Counted from the stretch's first letter, positions 7,602-16,048 are shown. The stretch: 64,000 nt of DNA from Alteromonadaceae bacterium M269 (GCA_004353515.1 SMNZ01000001.1:1-64000); one strand, 5' to 3'. Numbers and translations: made by a program. The notes: generated by a model not told the origin, from the letters alone.

Positions 7602-8864
7602 TTAAAGCTCCCATTGCGGGGAGTGGGTGTGTTTGATTTGGTGGGTGTGATTGCGGTCTAAATCAGGCTGGATAGTTTGAGATTGACCCAAAACCTCCAA
7701 GCGTTCGGATTGATGTCTTTCTCGCATGGCTTTGAGTGGAATTTGCAGATCAGCGCGGTCTTTGAGCTGGGTTTGGATGAGAGCATGACGCTCGGCTCTA
7801 TCGCGTTTGAGGCTTTCTTGATACTCGGCCTCATGTTTACGCTTTAGCGATTTGTAGCGACCAGAAATGAGATACCAGAGGGCTTTTAAACCCTTCTGAT
7901 ATTGGGATTGTCGTTGTGTTCGTTCTTGTTGCTGTCGCTCATCGTGAAAGGTTTTAAGGTCATACCTTGCCTTACGATGTGCGATTTTCATGTCGAACAA
8001 TTGGGTTTTTAAGGGGGCGAGTTGGGTTTGGTGTTGTTGCGATAAATCGGTTTGTTGTTGCTGTAAGTCTTGTTGTTGTGCCTTAATATTCGCCTTGGCC
8101 TCATCAACCGTTTGCAAAGTAGTTGGCTCACCGAGTCTGGCTTTTAGGTAGGCAGATTTGACAGAAATAGCGCGGTGTAGCGCCCGTATATCGCCATATT
8201 TATCGACCAGCATAAAGATGGGTTTATCACCTTGGGCAAGTTGATAGCCATGTTCTGATAACGCCGTTTGAAAGCTCTCCAAATCCTTGCTTTTCTCCCA
8301 CAAATCCCGCAATGTTGCTTTAACTTCTTTGGGATTAAGCTCTCGGCGTTTGGCGGCTTGATGGTCGGATAATTTGTAATTGTTGCGATCCCGTTCATGC
8401 CATTTCTTCAAGCCTTTGGGCATATCCCAACCGCGCTCTAGGTAAATGTCACGAGACAACGCCATCAATTTAGGCCAGTCGTTTTTAAGCTCTATCGCTT
8501 TGAGGTTTTCATCGATACGTGACCACACAACATGTGCATGTCTTCTGCCCTCTTTTTCATGTACAACGATAGCTCTTGGCTGGCCTTGCAAACCAAGGAC
8601 GGCTTCTGTTCTATCAGCAACTTTGATAAATTCTTCATCACTGATAAATTCGCCTTCGATGGGGTTAATAGACGTTGAATACATAAACTTCTTAATCTTC
8701 TTATTGGCGCGAGATTGGGCATAGATTTCATTAAGGGCTTCATCTAATCGGTTCGTCATAAAACCGCGCACTTCCACCTGAAAAACATGCTCGTTATCTT
8801 CTGCATTAAGCAAGTGCTGGGCGGCTTGCTTCGCACCCCCGCGCCGATTTCCCTTGATAATCAT
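7602..8864 (-). CDS. Relaxase, MobA/VirD2-type
   Basis: 420 residues. Nicks oriT on one strand and stays attached to lead the DNA into the recipient. The nuclease domain (1-160) starts with the family opening R-G-G-A-K-Q-x-x-x-H-L-L and carries the metal-binding histidines in VHEKEGRRHAHVVWSRID (His102, His109, His111). Ten residues earlier G-Q-P-R precedes the strand. The catalytic tyrosine is less obvious; Tyr62 in F-M-Y-S-T-S is one candidate. Residues about 265-400 are a Gln/Arg-rich coiled coil. The start overlaps the MobC stop by 4 bp (ATGA), so the two are translationally coupled. Confidence 0.9.
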   Translation of the reverse strand: MIIKGNRRGGAKQAAQHLLNAEDNEHVFQVEVRGFMTNRLDEALNEIYAQSRANKKIKKFMYSTSINPIEGEFISDEEFIKVADRTEAVLGLQGQPRAIVVHEKEGRRHAHVVWSRIDENLKAIELKNDWPKLMALSRDIYLERGWDMPKGLKKWHERDRNNYKLSDHQAAKRRELNPKEVKATLRDLWEKSKDLESFQTALSEHGYQLAQGDKPIFMLVDKYGDIRALHRAISVKSAYLKARLGEPTTLQTVDEAKANIKAQQQDLQQQQTDLSQQHQTQLAPLKTQLFDMKIAHRKARYDLKTFHDERQQQERTQRQSQYQKGLKALWYLISGRYKSLKRKHEAEYQESLKRDRAERHALIQTQLKDRADLQIPLKAMRERHQSERLEVLGQSQTIQPDLDRNHTHQIKHTHSPQWEL

Positions 8865-9256
8865 TGAAGCTTCACCCCCATACCTTCAATCAGCAGTGAG
8901 CGAATAGTCATAATGGCCTCATAAGCTTCATTGATTTGGGCGGCAATATCAGGCGTAAAAATGAGAGTTCCCGTGTTTAATTGATAGGCAATTTGATTAA
9001 GGTTATTGGCGATACGGGATTGACCGAGCGCTCGTAAAATACGGGCGTATTCGGTGCGCTGCTGTTGCAACATAAAGATGTCAGCCAGTTTGCGCTGCAC
9101 TCCACTATCAGCCAAACGCATAACAACATAGGCACTGTTTGATATACCTAACATACGCGCTTCCTGCGTCAGTTGCTCTTTGAGTGAGAGCGGCAATCTG
9201 AATGTCATGGTGGCATCCAGTGGTAATCCTAATATTTCAGAATTAAGTGCTAACAT
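8861..9256 (-). CDS. mobC: Mobilisation accessory protein MobC
   Basis: 131 residues from ATG 9256, which has a GGGA site 8 bases upstream. A longer frame to 9319 would start inside a terminator hairpin, so I prefer the shorter form. The first part (T-M-T-F-R-L-P-L-S-L-K-E-Q-L) is a ribbon-helix-helix DNA-binding segment. The second has the MobC core L-G-Q-S-R-I-A-N-N-L-N-Q-I-A, with its N-N-L-N-Q-I signature. MobC helps open DNA at oriT and recruits the relaxase. Overlaps the relaxase start by 4 bp. Confidence 0.88.
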   Translation of the reverse strand: MLALNSEILGLPLDATMTFRLPLSLKEQLTQEARMLGISNSAYVVMRLADSGVQRKLADIFMLQQQRTEYARILRALGQSRIANNLNQIAYQLNTGTLIFTPDIAAQINEAYEAIMTIRSLLIEGMGVKLQ

Positions 9257-9284
9257 TTCATTCCCATAATCAATAAAATCGGTT

Positions 9285-9316
9285 AAAAAAGAACCGGAGC
9301 ATGGGGAATGCTCCGG
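9285..9316 (-). terminator. Rho-independent terminator between the module-repeat genes and mobC
   Basis: A perfect 9-bp stem, CCGGAGCAT (9294-9302) with ATGCTCCGG (9308-9316), has a 5-base loop. On the minus strand it is followed by TTCTTTTTT. It would end or attenuate transcription arriving from the 9337-10556 genes, leaving mobC-relaxase-recombinase as a separate unit. Confidence 0.8.
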
Positions 9317-9336
9317 CAAAGTTAGGGGGGGGGGTG

Positions 9337-9873
9337 TTAGGTTTCTGCTGATTCCTCGGCTGCATCGATATCTGCATCGGCGGGTGCCGGTTCTTCGAGA
9401 ACTGATACAGCATCAAAATTAATCGCTGCCATGCGTTTGCGAGGTCGGTTTTTAAAGGTGGCTTCTTTGGCTTCTCGCGTATGAATGACGATGTCATGGC
9501 CTTCTTCATTCTGCGTTTTAAAAATGCCCGTCTTCTTACCTTTCCAAGCCACTAACACCTCATCAAGAAAGGTTTCACCGTCTTCTGTGACTTCGATATA
9601 GATAAACAGGTCTGGGCGTTTCTTATTATCATCACCCTGATAGCCTGTGATGGCATCAACCGCCTCACGTGTCATCACGACAATCGAGTTATCATCCTTG
9701 TCTCGACCTTTAAAACAGCCATCCTTCGGCTGCTCCCAAACCGCAAAATATTGTTGCCAATCGGGTTTGCCATCAGGGTTAGGAATAACAAGGCTGGCGG
9801 TCATATCCGCCTTACGGCGTCTACTTGGCCTAATAAGCTTGGTATCAATAATGGTTTCAGTGCTGTCTAACAT
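9337..9873 (-). CDS. Unknown protein with two copies of an element-specific module
   Basis: 178 residues, no known family recognised. Two stretches are clearly related: FAVWEQPKDGCFKGRD followed by I-V-V-M-T-R-E-A (about 43-71), and VLVAWKGKKTGIFKTQ followed by I-V-I-H-T-R-E-A (about 106-135). A third copy lies in the next gene upstream. The pattern is (V/A)-W-x-x-x-K-x-G-x-(F/L)-K ... I-(V)-x-T-R-E-A, probably a small beta-rich fold. A K-R-P-R-K-R-M patch and acidic Ala/Glu-rich tail follow. A run of ten C residues lies just past the stop codon. Position suggests a relaxosome or transfer accessory role. Confidence 0.7.
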   Translation of the reverse strand: MLDSTETIIDTKLIRPSRRRKADMTASLVIPNPDGKPDWQQYFAVWEQPKDGCFKGRDKDDNSIVVMTREAVDAITGYQGDDNKKRPDLFIYIEVTEDGETFLDEVLVAWKGKKTGIFKTQNEEGHDIVIHTREAKEATFKNRPRKRMAAINFDAVSVLEEPAPADADIDAAEESAET

Positions 9874-9905
9874 AATGTTATGTCCTCTTGGGTTGGTGTT
9901 TTGCG

Positions 9906-10214
9906 TTAAGCAGGTTGATGGGCGTTATCATCCAGCTCAATGGGTGCTTCGTGTTTTTGTTGCCTGACGCGATTAAGCACTAAATCTCTTGCTTCACGGG
10001 TCTGAACAACAATTTCTATCTCCTCGCCATTAATGGTTAATTTGCCTTTCAAATAGCCTTCTTTCGATGTCTCCCAAACTGCGCCCAAATCCTGCCAAAA
10101 GCTTTGGCTTCCTTGGCGGGTGACGGCCTGTATATACAAATCAGGCTTGTTGCTGCCGCGCCTGATATTGGTTGATACACGGTTAAAGTTCGGGTTGTGT
10201 GTACTGTTGTTCAT
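9906..10214 (-). CDS. Unknown protein with one copy of the same module
   Basis: 102 residues. Residues about 40-76 read LGAVWETSKEGYLKGKLT then I-V-V-Q-T-R-E-A-R-D, matching the two modules of the 178-residue neighbour. The N-terminus (R-V-S-T-N-I-R-R-G-S-N-K-P-D-L-Y-I) also matches that protein's K-R-P-D-L-F-I-Y-I stretch. The two genes are 32 bp apart and probably arose by duplication. Function unknown. Confidence 0.7.
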   Translation of the reverse strand: MNNSTHNPNFNRVSTNIRRGSNKPDLYIQAVTRQGSQSFWQDLGAVWETSKEGYLKGKLTINGEEIEIVVQTREARDLVLNRVRQQKHEAPIELDDNAHQPA

Positions 10215-10241
10215 AGTAGAAGTCCTTTTCTGTTTGCTGGT

Positions 10242-10556
10242 TTAGTGCTGACAGGGGCAACGGTGATTGTTTGAGCTTGTAACCGTCGATGGCAGTGGCG
10301 GCTTATAGCCCCGTGGCATGTCGGGTATGCCGTTGAAGCCATCGGGTAAACCCACCAATTCAATCACGCCTAAATGGGTGTCGCTCCTCACAGGGTGAAG
10401 AATGGGGAAGTTGGTGTATGCAAGGCCAATAACATTAGGGTATAGCTCGCCCTCATGCTCAATCAGTAGTCGAAACTGGGCATTAGGCCGCTTCCCCTTG
10501 GGGATAGTGAAATCACCTAATGGTGGTGGCGGATTAGGTTCATAATAACGTGTCAT
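10242..10556 (-). CDS. Hypothetical proline-rich protein
   Basis: 104 residues from ATG 10556 (MTRYYEPNPPPPLGDF); a longer reading to 10604 has no better ribosome site. Proline and glycine are abundant, and the C-terminus ends H-R-C-P-C-Q-H. No domain recognised. It is the first gene of a 10,556-9,337 cluster with the two module proteins and is transcribed from the 210-bp gap upstream. Confidence 0.55.
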   Translation of the reverse strand: MTRYYEPNPPPPLGDFTIPKGKRPNAQFRLLIEHEGELYPNVIGLAYTNFPILHPVRSDTHLGVIELVGLPDGFNGIPDMPRGYKPPLPSTVTSSNNHRCPCQH

Positions 10557-10644
10557 AGTCTGTACTCCTGTTCGTTGTTGATATAGCCTCATCATGACGC
10601 TCAAAACCTTAATTAAATGTTTAAAAACAGATGCTTAACAAGCT

Positions 10645-10683
10645 AAAGCTCACGCATTACACTTCACGTTAAAAGTGAGCTTT
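10645..10683. repeat. Inverted repeat in the gap upstream of the module genes
   Basis: AAAGCTCAC (10645-10653) and GTGAGCTTT (10675-10683) are perfect 9-bp arms 21 bases apart, in a 210-bp AT-rich gap between two mobilisation transcripts. It could be an operator or part of oriT. I see no conserved nic sequence to settle this. Confidence 0.5.
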
Positions 10684-10814
10684 GATACCTGAAAAAAGTT
10701 AACGTCTCTTGTCATAAACATTCATGCGTATGCAAAAAATATTGTGTTGTCGGGTTATTACAGCGAAGTTTTGAATGAAAGTTGGGAAATAGAGCCGTCT
10801 TTGGCGTAAGTTTT

Positions 10815-11141
10815 TTAAAAACTTTGGGTACTTTGGTGCACCATGTCTTGTCGTTTCTCCTTCATTTTCTCACCATAGGCTTTCGCCTCGGCCGCCAGCT
10901 CTGGATGGTTGGTTTCCAAGGTTTTCTTCGTCTGATAGAGACTACTTGCCACTTGACGTATCTCATTGACGGCCGAGTTAAGCTGAATGCCCGCCTGCAT
11001 CATGACACTGGCATCATGTGGCTGTGACAAGCTGCCTTGCAGGGTTTCAAGTCGTTCCTCGACTTGATAAAGCTTACGACTAAGCGCACTGGTTAAACGA
11101 TGTTGCTGCTGCTCAGGTGTGAGCGTTTGAGAGTCTTGCAT
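10815..11141 (-). CDS. Helical hypothetical protein of the transfer region
   Basis: 108 residues, dominated by amphipathic helices ([19 protein letters not shown] at about 16-34, and another stretch at 55-80). No membrane segment or known domain. It sits 19 bp downstream of the 123-residue gene in the same direction and is the last gene of the coupling protein transcript. A soluble coiled-coil accessory protein is the safest description. Confidence 0.6.
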   Translation of the reverse strand: MQDSQTLTPEQQQHRLTSALSRKLYQVEERLETLQGSLSQPHDASVMMQAGIQLNSAVNEIRQVASSLYQTKKTLETNHPELAAEAKAYGEKMKEKRQDMVHQSTQSF

Positions 11142-11160
11142 AATGATTTTCCTCTGATGG

Positions 11161-11532
11161 TTAGTAAGATAAGCTCAATTGCTTTTGGTCATGGGCTTGG
11201 GCTGAATTGATGTTGAAATCGTTTGATAGTTGGGCTGCACGGTTAACATGCTGCACCTGTCTATCCACCTTAGTGGAAACAATTTGCCCATTCATACGCA
11301 GTATTGTGTGCATTTCAGTCACCTTGATTTGGTATCGCATCACGCGGTTATGCTCTTGTTTTAAGCGCTGCTTATACAGTTGGTTATCCACCTCTTGTCC
11401 CATAAAACGCGGCTTTAACACAGGGTGAGGTTGTTCTTGCTCTATCATGGACTTGTCTTGTTGGTTACCCGATAACGCCAGCCGTGTTTGTTCAGGGGTA
11501 ACGCCCCCTTGGTGGTTAAATACTTGTTTCAT
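11161..11532 (-). CDS. Hypothetical Gln-rich protein of the transfer region
   Basis: 123 residues, rich in Gln, His and Arg, without membrane segments. The middle (Q-R-L-K-Q-E-H-N-R-V-M-R-Y-Q-I-K-V) is a basic helix that could bind nucleic acid or a partner. It begins 12 bp after the coupling protein stop. Unrecognised; the role is inferred only from its place in the operon. Confidence 0.6.
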   Translation of the reverse strand: MKQVFNHQGGVTPEQTRLALSGNQQDKSMIEQEQPHPVLKPRFMGQEVDNQLYKQRLKQEHNRVMRYQIKVTEMHTILRMNGQIVSTKVDRQVQHVNRAAQLSNDFNINSAQAHDQKQLSLSY

Positions 11533-11544
11533 TGAATACGCCTG

Positions 11545-13206
11545 TTAGAACAGCCCAAAACGTTTGGGTTTTAATGGATTAAAACCCTCGATATAGCTCC
11601 AATAGCCACCGCTATACTGCGGTAGGTGAGCCAGCTCACTCGGCACTTTGTCGCTGATAACCCGCACAGGTTTCATTCTGCCGAAACGATTGGGCACCAT
11701 CACTTTATCGAATGGTGGGTGTTGTGGATTAGGCAAAAACTTGGTGACTAAGTGCCTATCAAGGAAGTAGTGGCGCTGTAAGGTTTCAATGGGTTTTAGG
11801 TCAAAGCTAGAGGTGAATAACAATCCCTTATTGCTCTCACGCCTTATCACTTCGTCAGGGTTCAGGACTTGCCTTGCCACACTGTCAGGAATATCGAGCG
11901 CTCGGCTTTGCTGTGATACCTCTAACATGGTAGAGACCACATCACCGCCATTCATCATCTTGTGCAGTGCTTGAGAGCGTTTATAGGTCGCTTCATTGCG
12001 TTTACCTTTGGGCAAGTAAGTGTAGTTTTGCTTGCCACTCATCTCGGACACTATTCTAGCGGTTTTGGGTGAACTCACCCCTAAAATGAGCTGATACGGG
12101 CAGTTAGCAAGGATAGTGTCGGTTTGATTTTCACCGAAATTTTGATAAAGCTGCCCGAAATTTTGCACGTAGATGTCGGCTGTACATAAATAGCCTCTAC
12201 CCAAATAGGCGATTTTAGGGATGAGTGAAAAATTGCCCAATATAAAGCTTTCATCAAGGACGAACCTTAAAGGGCGAACAGGCTGGCGTTGTTGTTCAAC
12301 AAACAATGCAGTGATAATGCAGCGAAGTGGTGCGGCACTTTGCTCAACCGCATATTCAGGGAACATGATAAATAGATGCTTTGCTCTATCACCTGATACA
12401 AACTCTCTGGGTGAAATAGTGGATTTACCAGAGAACATTTGTGCTATAGCAGGGCTACCAAAAGCACGAAGCGCTGCGCTTGCCGTACTCATTATCGAGC
12501 CAAATTCAGCAGGCACCATCTGCGCTTTACTCTCTAATTCCCTTGCCATTGCGCTAACGGTGGTAAAGGGCGAAGATTTCATCCTGTCGATATGAAAGTC
12601 AAAATACTCACCGCCGCCTGTCAGTAGGTCATCGACTACATTTTTTAGGTCAATCGGACTAAAGTTCGGGTTGTGATATTTGCCGTCCATAAACAGGGCT
12701 TGGAATAAAGACACCGTCTTTTGCCAGAAATGTTCACTATTTCCGCCATTATCACCTTTAGGTTTTTCAGGGATACTCATTGCCATCAATAGCGAGTCTT
12801 CAAAGAACGAAAGCTTGCTTGGGTCGGTGAACTGAAAATAGTTCATGGTATCTCTTGGTAAGAACCACGGTGCATCACAACCAACCCCATAGCCATTGAG
12901 GCAATATTTATCGACAAAGATATTGAGTGACGCAGTCTGCCCATGCTCTGGTTTTACGTCCACACTCACGATACTGGTATCGGTGTCTAAGAACTGATGA
13001 AGGATTTTTGTCGAGCCTTTACCGCTGCCCGAATTGCCCACCGTTAACATGGATTGCGTCGCGGGTACTTTGCCCTGTCTGGGAGTTTTCTCGCGTGTAT
13101 AACCGTAGTGCAGCCCTTTACCATCTAAAAACCCAGCCGCTTCAATCTCCGCAATACTGGCATAACCAGCACTGCCAAATCTGGCACCTGCATCATTAAA
13201 CTCCAT
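11545..13206 (-). CDS. Type IV coupling protein ATPase (VirD4/TraG family) lacking its own membrane anchor
   Basis: 553 residues from ATG 13206 (MEFNDAGARFGSAGYA). The frame is open to 13359, but that stretch overlaps the 97-residue gene. It couples the relaxosome to a transfer channel and powers DNA export. The opening F-G-S-A-x-x-A matches where the cytoplasmic part of VirD4 proteins begins. Walker A is GNSGSGKGST (57-66) and Walker B is R-F-V-L-D-E-S-F. The usual two N-terminal membrane helices are missing; the gene just upstream encodes a small membrane protein that may supply them. No VirB4 partner is present in the element. Confidence 0.88.
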   Translation of the reverse strand: MEFNDAGARFGSAGYASIAEIEAAGFLDGKGLHYGYTREKTPRQGKVPATQSMLTVGNSGSGKGSTKILHQFLDTDTSIVSVDVKPEHGQTASLNIFVDKYCLNGYGVGCDAPWFLPRDTMNYFQFTDPSKLSFFEDSLLMAMSIPEKPKGDNGGNSEHFWQKTVSLFQALFMDGKYHNPNFSPIDLKNVVDDLLTGGGEYFDFHIDRMKSSPFTTVSAMARELESKAQMVPAEFGSIMSTASAALRAFGSPAIAQMFSGKSTISPREFVSGDRAKHLFIMFPEYAVEQSAAPLRCIITALFVEQQRQPVRPLRFVLDESFILGNFSLIPKIAYLGRGYLCTADIYVQNFGQLYQNFGENQTDTILANCPYQLILGVSSPKTARIVSEMSGKQNYTYLPKGKRNEATYKRSQALHKMMNGGDVVSTMLEVSQQSRALDIPDSVARQVLNPDEVIRRESNKGLLFTSSFDLKPIETLQRHYFLDRHLVTKFLPNPQHPPFDKVMVPNRFGRMKPVRVISDKVPSELAHLPQYSGGYWSYIEGFNPLKPKRFGLF

Positions 13207-13208
13207 CG

Positions 13209-13502
13209 CTAATATTTCCTTATAGTCAGCAAGACAAACAGCTTTGGAATGAATTTGAGAACAGACAGCACAATATGCAGTGCCATCCAGACGGTGACCA
13301 CAATCACCAGAAACAGGCATAGGATATAAACCAGCTCCCAAAATTGGCGATAATCCCAATGGCTATAGGTCAGCGCATAGCGGTTAAAATAGTCATAGCT
13401 CAAATGATAGGCGGGCATGGTGGTATAGAGTGCCACGGCAAAGCCGATGGCCTTACCAAAAGCGTCAGTGACAGCATTTGATTGTGGTTGCTGATGGCTC
13501 AT
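13209..13502 (-). CDS. Small membrane protein, possible separate anchor of the coupling protein
   Basis: 97 residues, with a weak hydrophobic segment at about 16-32 and a strong one at about 56-92 (ELVYILCLFLVIVVTVWMAL then VLSVLKFIPKLFVLL), giving two to three membrane passes. It ends 2 bp before the coupling protein start and overlaps the preceding gene by 4 bp. Since that ATPase lacks membrane helices, this protein is well placed to anchor it. That is inference from topology and position; the sequence matches no family I know. Confidence 0.7.
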   Translation of the reverse strand: MSHQQPQSNAVTDAFGKAIGFAVALYTTMPAYHLSYDYFNRYALTYSHWDYRQFWELVYILCLFLVIVVTVWMALHIVLSVLKFIPKLFVLLTIRKY

Positions 13503-14767
13503 AGGCTCGCCACCTCAGCACCGCCACTGACAATGTCATCAACCGTAAAAAACCGCGAATAAAAGCTGTCCCTGCCAGTGTCCAGCGTTTGGCGCATATC
13601 CTTACCGCTATTCCCCCCTTTGGATAAGTCGAATTCTAACCGTGTCTGGTAGGTTTTATCATTCAGGCTAATACTCAAGGTGCCAGTTAATTTTTTGTCC
13701 GAGTGTGGGGTGCTGTAAAGGTTGACTCCAATGCGAAGTGCATCAATATCTAGCGGTTTTCTGAACTCGACACGCTCATAAAACTGCTTATTGTCACCAT
13801 CCCCTGTGCGCTGGTCTTTGATATGCACACCGTATACTGAGCGCTTCTGACCGTAATACAGGGCTTTACCACCTATAGGACGGGCATAGACATCCAGATC
13901 TATGTATTCACCCGTCCACTGAATGCCCAATACCAACGGACTTGAAGCTGAGATGGATTGCACGGGAATATCGGTGCGGGAGACAAACTGTGTTTGCTCT
14001 ACATTATCAACCGCCGCTTGGGGCATACTACGCATCTCTAAGCGACCACTTGGCTGAACCTCATAACGAAATGGCAGAGGCGCTGCGCCGTCAAGCAAAC
14101 GAGTGATAACCGCGTCACTATTGGCTGTAAAGCTCACCAATTCACCACCAAGTGCATGAATATAGATATGGTAGAACCGTGTCACCGCTTTGCCGTATAA
14201 ACTCTCTGTGAATGGTTCTGGCAATACCCAATGAACGCGTTTTCCTTGCAAATACTTCACGCCTTTCGCACCAAAAACAGAAGTTGCAGGCGGTGAAAGT
14301 ATGAAGTCATCACTCGGATAAGCACCATCGGTCATATCGAGCTGAGCATGTTGGTCGTATAAAGCGCTTCCCATCAAAACAATGTCAGTCACATCCGTGT
14401 AGTGACGTGCCACCTCTGCTAACACACTTGGTACATCGATAGCACCCAATGTTCTGCCGCTCGGTGACATCTTGTCAGTGAAAGATTCCAGCTTGCGCAG
14501 CGCTTTGATATTTTGTGATGCGCGAATGTTTTCATTCTCAAAGGGCGGCTCATTGCGCACATCCAATGTCGCGATAACAGCGCCATTGCCATCAAGAATG
14601 ATTAAGCTATCGCCCAGCTTAACTTGTCGAAAAAGCCCATACACCTGATTAAAAATAACTTCACCAGAAGCTTTAGCCTGAAACGGTGAGATTGCAATGG
14701 CAATATCACTGGCGCTCGCTAATAAAGTCGTCAATGTCAGTCCTAAACCGAGTAAAAAAGATTTCAT
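13499..14767 (-). CDS. Exported two-domain protein of the transfer operon, unknown function
   Basis: 422 residues with a signal peptide (MKSFLLGLGLTLTTLLASAS). Residues about 22-230 alternate strands and helices in a von Willebrand A-like manner (D-I-A-I-A-I-S-P-F, S-L-I-I-L-D-G, D-I-V-L-M-G-S), but the usual metal-site D-x-S-x-S is absent. Residues about 285-400 look like a beta-sandwich, with G-I-Q-W-T-G-E-Y-I-D-L-D-V-Y resembling DUF2135- or TerD-like strands. It overlaps the small membrane gene by 4 bp and the 232-residue gene by one base. Both fold calls are impressions only. Likely an envelope part of the transfer machinery. Confidence 0.65.
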   Translation of the reverse strand: MKSFLLGLGLTLTTLLASASDIAIAISPFQAKASGEVIFNQVYGLFRQVKLGDSLIILDGNGAVIATLDVRNEPPFENENIRASQNIKALRKLESFTDKMSPSGRTLGAIDVPSVLAEVARHYTDVTDIVLMGSALYDQHAQLDMTDGAYPSDDFILSPPATSVFGAKGVKYLQGKRVHWVLPEPFTESLYGKAVTRFYHIYIHALGGELVSFTANSDAVITRLLDGAAPLPFRYEVQPSGRLEMRSMPQAAVDNVEQTQFVSRTDIPVQSISASSPLVLGIQWTGEYIDLDVYARPIGGKALYYGQKRSVYGVHIKDQRTGDGDNKQFYERVEFRKPLDIDALRIGVNLYSTPHSDKKLTGTLSISLNDKTYQTRLEFDLSKGGNSGKDMRQTLDTGRDSFYSRFFTVDDIVSGGAEVASL

Positions 14768-15465
14768 TATTCGTCTCCAAAGAGTGAGTGGATGGCACTG
14801 TGACGCGCCTTAAACAGTTTGAGTTTGTCGAGTAATTGATTGATAAAGGCCTCGCGCTGCGATTCGTACAACGCGATAGCATTGGTCGTGACTTCAATGT
14901 CTTGATTGACATCCGTGAGTTGGTCTTGAAGTGCTGCGATTTCCTCGTCTATGACGGGTAAGACTGGATTGTCTTTTTGTTTGCGTGGGCGATAGCTGTC
15001 GTGCAAAATCTGCCAGCCACAAAACAGTGAGCTACCCAGTAATACCTCGACCAGCAATACCATAAAGGCCAATGTTGCTTTGCTGCCATCGGGATCAAGT
15101 GCATCATTGATGGAAAAGCCCGTCGTTGACTGTGATTGAAAGTAGAGCCAAATCACGATGACAATACTTGTTACTGAAAACAGCGCCTTGTAATACAGGT
15201 TCTTTGTTTGCTGATAGGTGAAGGTCAACGGCAGTGCTTTAATGGCAAGCCCAGAGCATGCACTGAGTGCAGAAATGGCAACGGCAAGGATTTTGTTGTT
15301 GTGGTAAGCTATGTTACCGCTATCGAGCAATTGGGCATACATATTTGCACCCGAAGCGAAGAGCATCACCGCCGCACCCACGAGCAACGCCACAGACACA
15401 ACCTTATCTTGTAATCGAAAATTCTTATGTGGTGACTGATACCGCTTCTTTTTATTCTTCTTCAT
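14767..15465 (-). CDS. Four-helix membrane protein with C-terminal coiled coil
   Basis: 232 residues. Membrane segments lie at about 24-46, 55-75, 87-105 and 127-150. Residues about 165-225 (D-E-E-I-A-A-L-Q-D-Q-L-T-D-V-N-Q-D-I-E) form a long coiled coil, presumably cytoplasmic. Its start overlaps the end of the 111-residue gene by 14 bp, and its stop shares a base with the next start (TAATG). No family recognised. Together with its neighbours it suggests a membrane assembly built around the coupling protein. Confidence 0.65.
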   Translation of the reverse strand: MKKNKKKRYQSPHKNFRLQDKVVSVALLVGAAVMLFASGANMYAQLLDSGNIAYHNNKILAVAISALSACSGLAIKALPLTFTYQQTKNLYYKALFSVTSIVIVIWLYFQSQSTTGFSINDALDPDGSKATLAFMVLLVEVLLGSSLFCGWQILHDSYRPRKQKDNPVLPVIDEEIAALQDQLTDVNQDIEVTTNAIALYESQREAFINQLLDKLKLFKARHSAIHSLFGDE

Positions 15466-15787
15466 CGATGTTGTCCTCTTCTGTGACTGTGTTATCTGAA
15501 ATAAAACGTGATTGCTTTTTGCGCTCGTTACGTTTGTCCACCAGATCCGATTTGATAGTGGCCTGTTGCGCTTGTAAGGCTTCTAAACGAAGCTTTAACG
15601 CCTCAAGCGATACAGGCTGAGCCTTATCAAAAATATGGCCTGATTGCTGTCTCACATGCGCCTCGGCTTCGCCATCGGGCATAATGGCTGCCGCTTTGAG
15701 CAATGTTTTGATTTCAGCCTCGACTTCCTTCGTAGCGAGGTTGCCTTGATTGCTGGCCTGCTTAGTCAGCGCTGTTTTGCGTGTCAT
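15452..15787 (-). CDS. Soluble coiled-coil protein of the transfer operon
   Basis: 111 residues, with a basic start (MTRKTALTKQASNQG), one heptad-rich helix at about 60-85 (L-E-A-L-K-L-R-L-E-A-L-Q-A-Q-Q-A) and a very acidic end. No membrane segment or known domain. Head of the tightly overlapping set 15,787 to 11,545. Its coiled coil could pair with that of the 232-residue membrane protein. Confidence 0.6.
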   Translation of the reverse strand: MTRKTALTKQASNQGNLATKEVEAEIKTLLKAAAIMPDGEAEAHVRQQSGHIFDKAQPVSLEALKLRLEALQAQQATIKSDLVDKRNERKKQSRFISDNTVTEEDNIDEEE

Positions 15788-15850
15788 ATCTACTGTCTCT
15801 CCTGTGATTGTGTGAATTGGACAGATGCAGGGGTGGTAGACCCCAATGCA

Positions 15851-16048
15851 TTACCGCCAGATGTAACTTTCTAAGACAGGATGCTCTTCAATAAGCTCAA
15901 CGATTTCCTCAGGCGAGGCCGCCCAAAGATTGCCGTCCTCATAAATCTCATTCATGCAAACATTATCTTCAACGCCATACTCAGATTTCTCCAAGCGCTC
16001 AATGACCTCGGCCATATCCAGCTCTTTAATCGTGTATTGGTAATTCAT
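15851..16048 (-). CDS. Small acidic hypothetical protein
   Basis: 65 residues, beginning MNYQYTIKELDMAEV and strongly acidic (about 17 Asp/Glu). It ends 63 bp upstream of the coiled-coil gene and reads the same way. DNA-mimic or antirestriction-like proteins are often this acidic, but there is no sequence match to support such a role. Confidence 0.5.
   Translation of the reverse strand: MNYQYTIKELDMAEVIERLEKSEYGVEDNVCMNEIYEDGNLWAASPEEIVELIEEHPVLESYIWR

Noticed and set aside
9325-9334. Run of ten G residues, possible phase-variable tract
   Set aside because: It lies after a stop codon and before a terminator, so slippage would not change any protein I can support.
9270-9509. 79-residue minus-strand frame
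   Set aside because: It overlaps the end of the module-repeat gene and a terminator in another frame; composition is that of a shadow.
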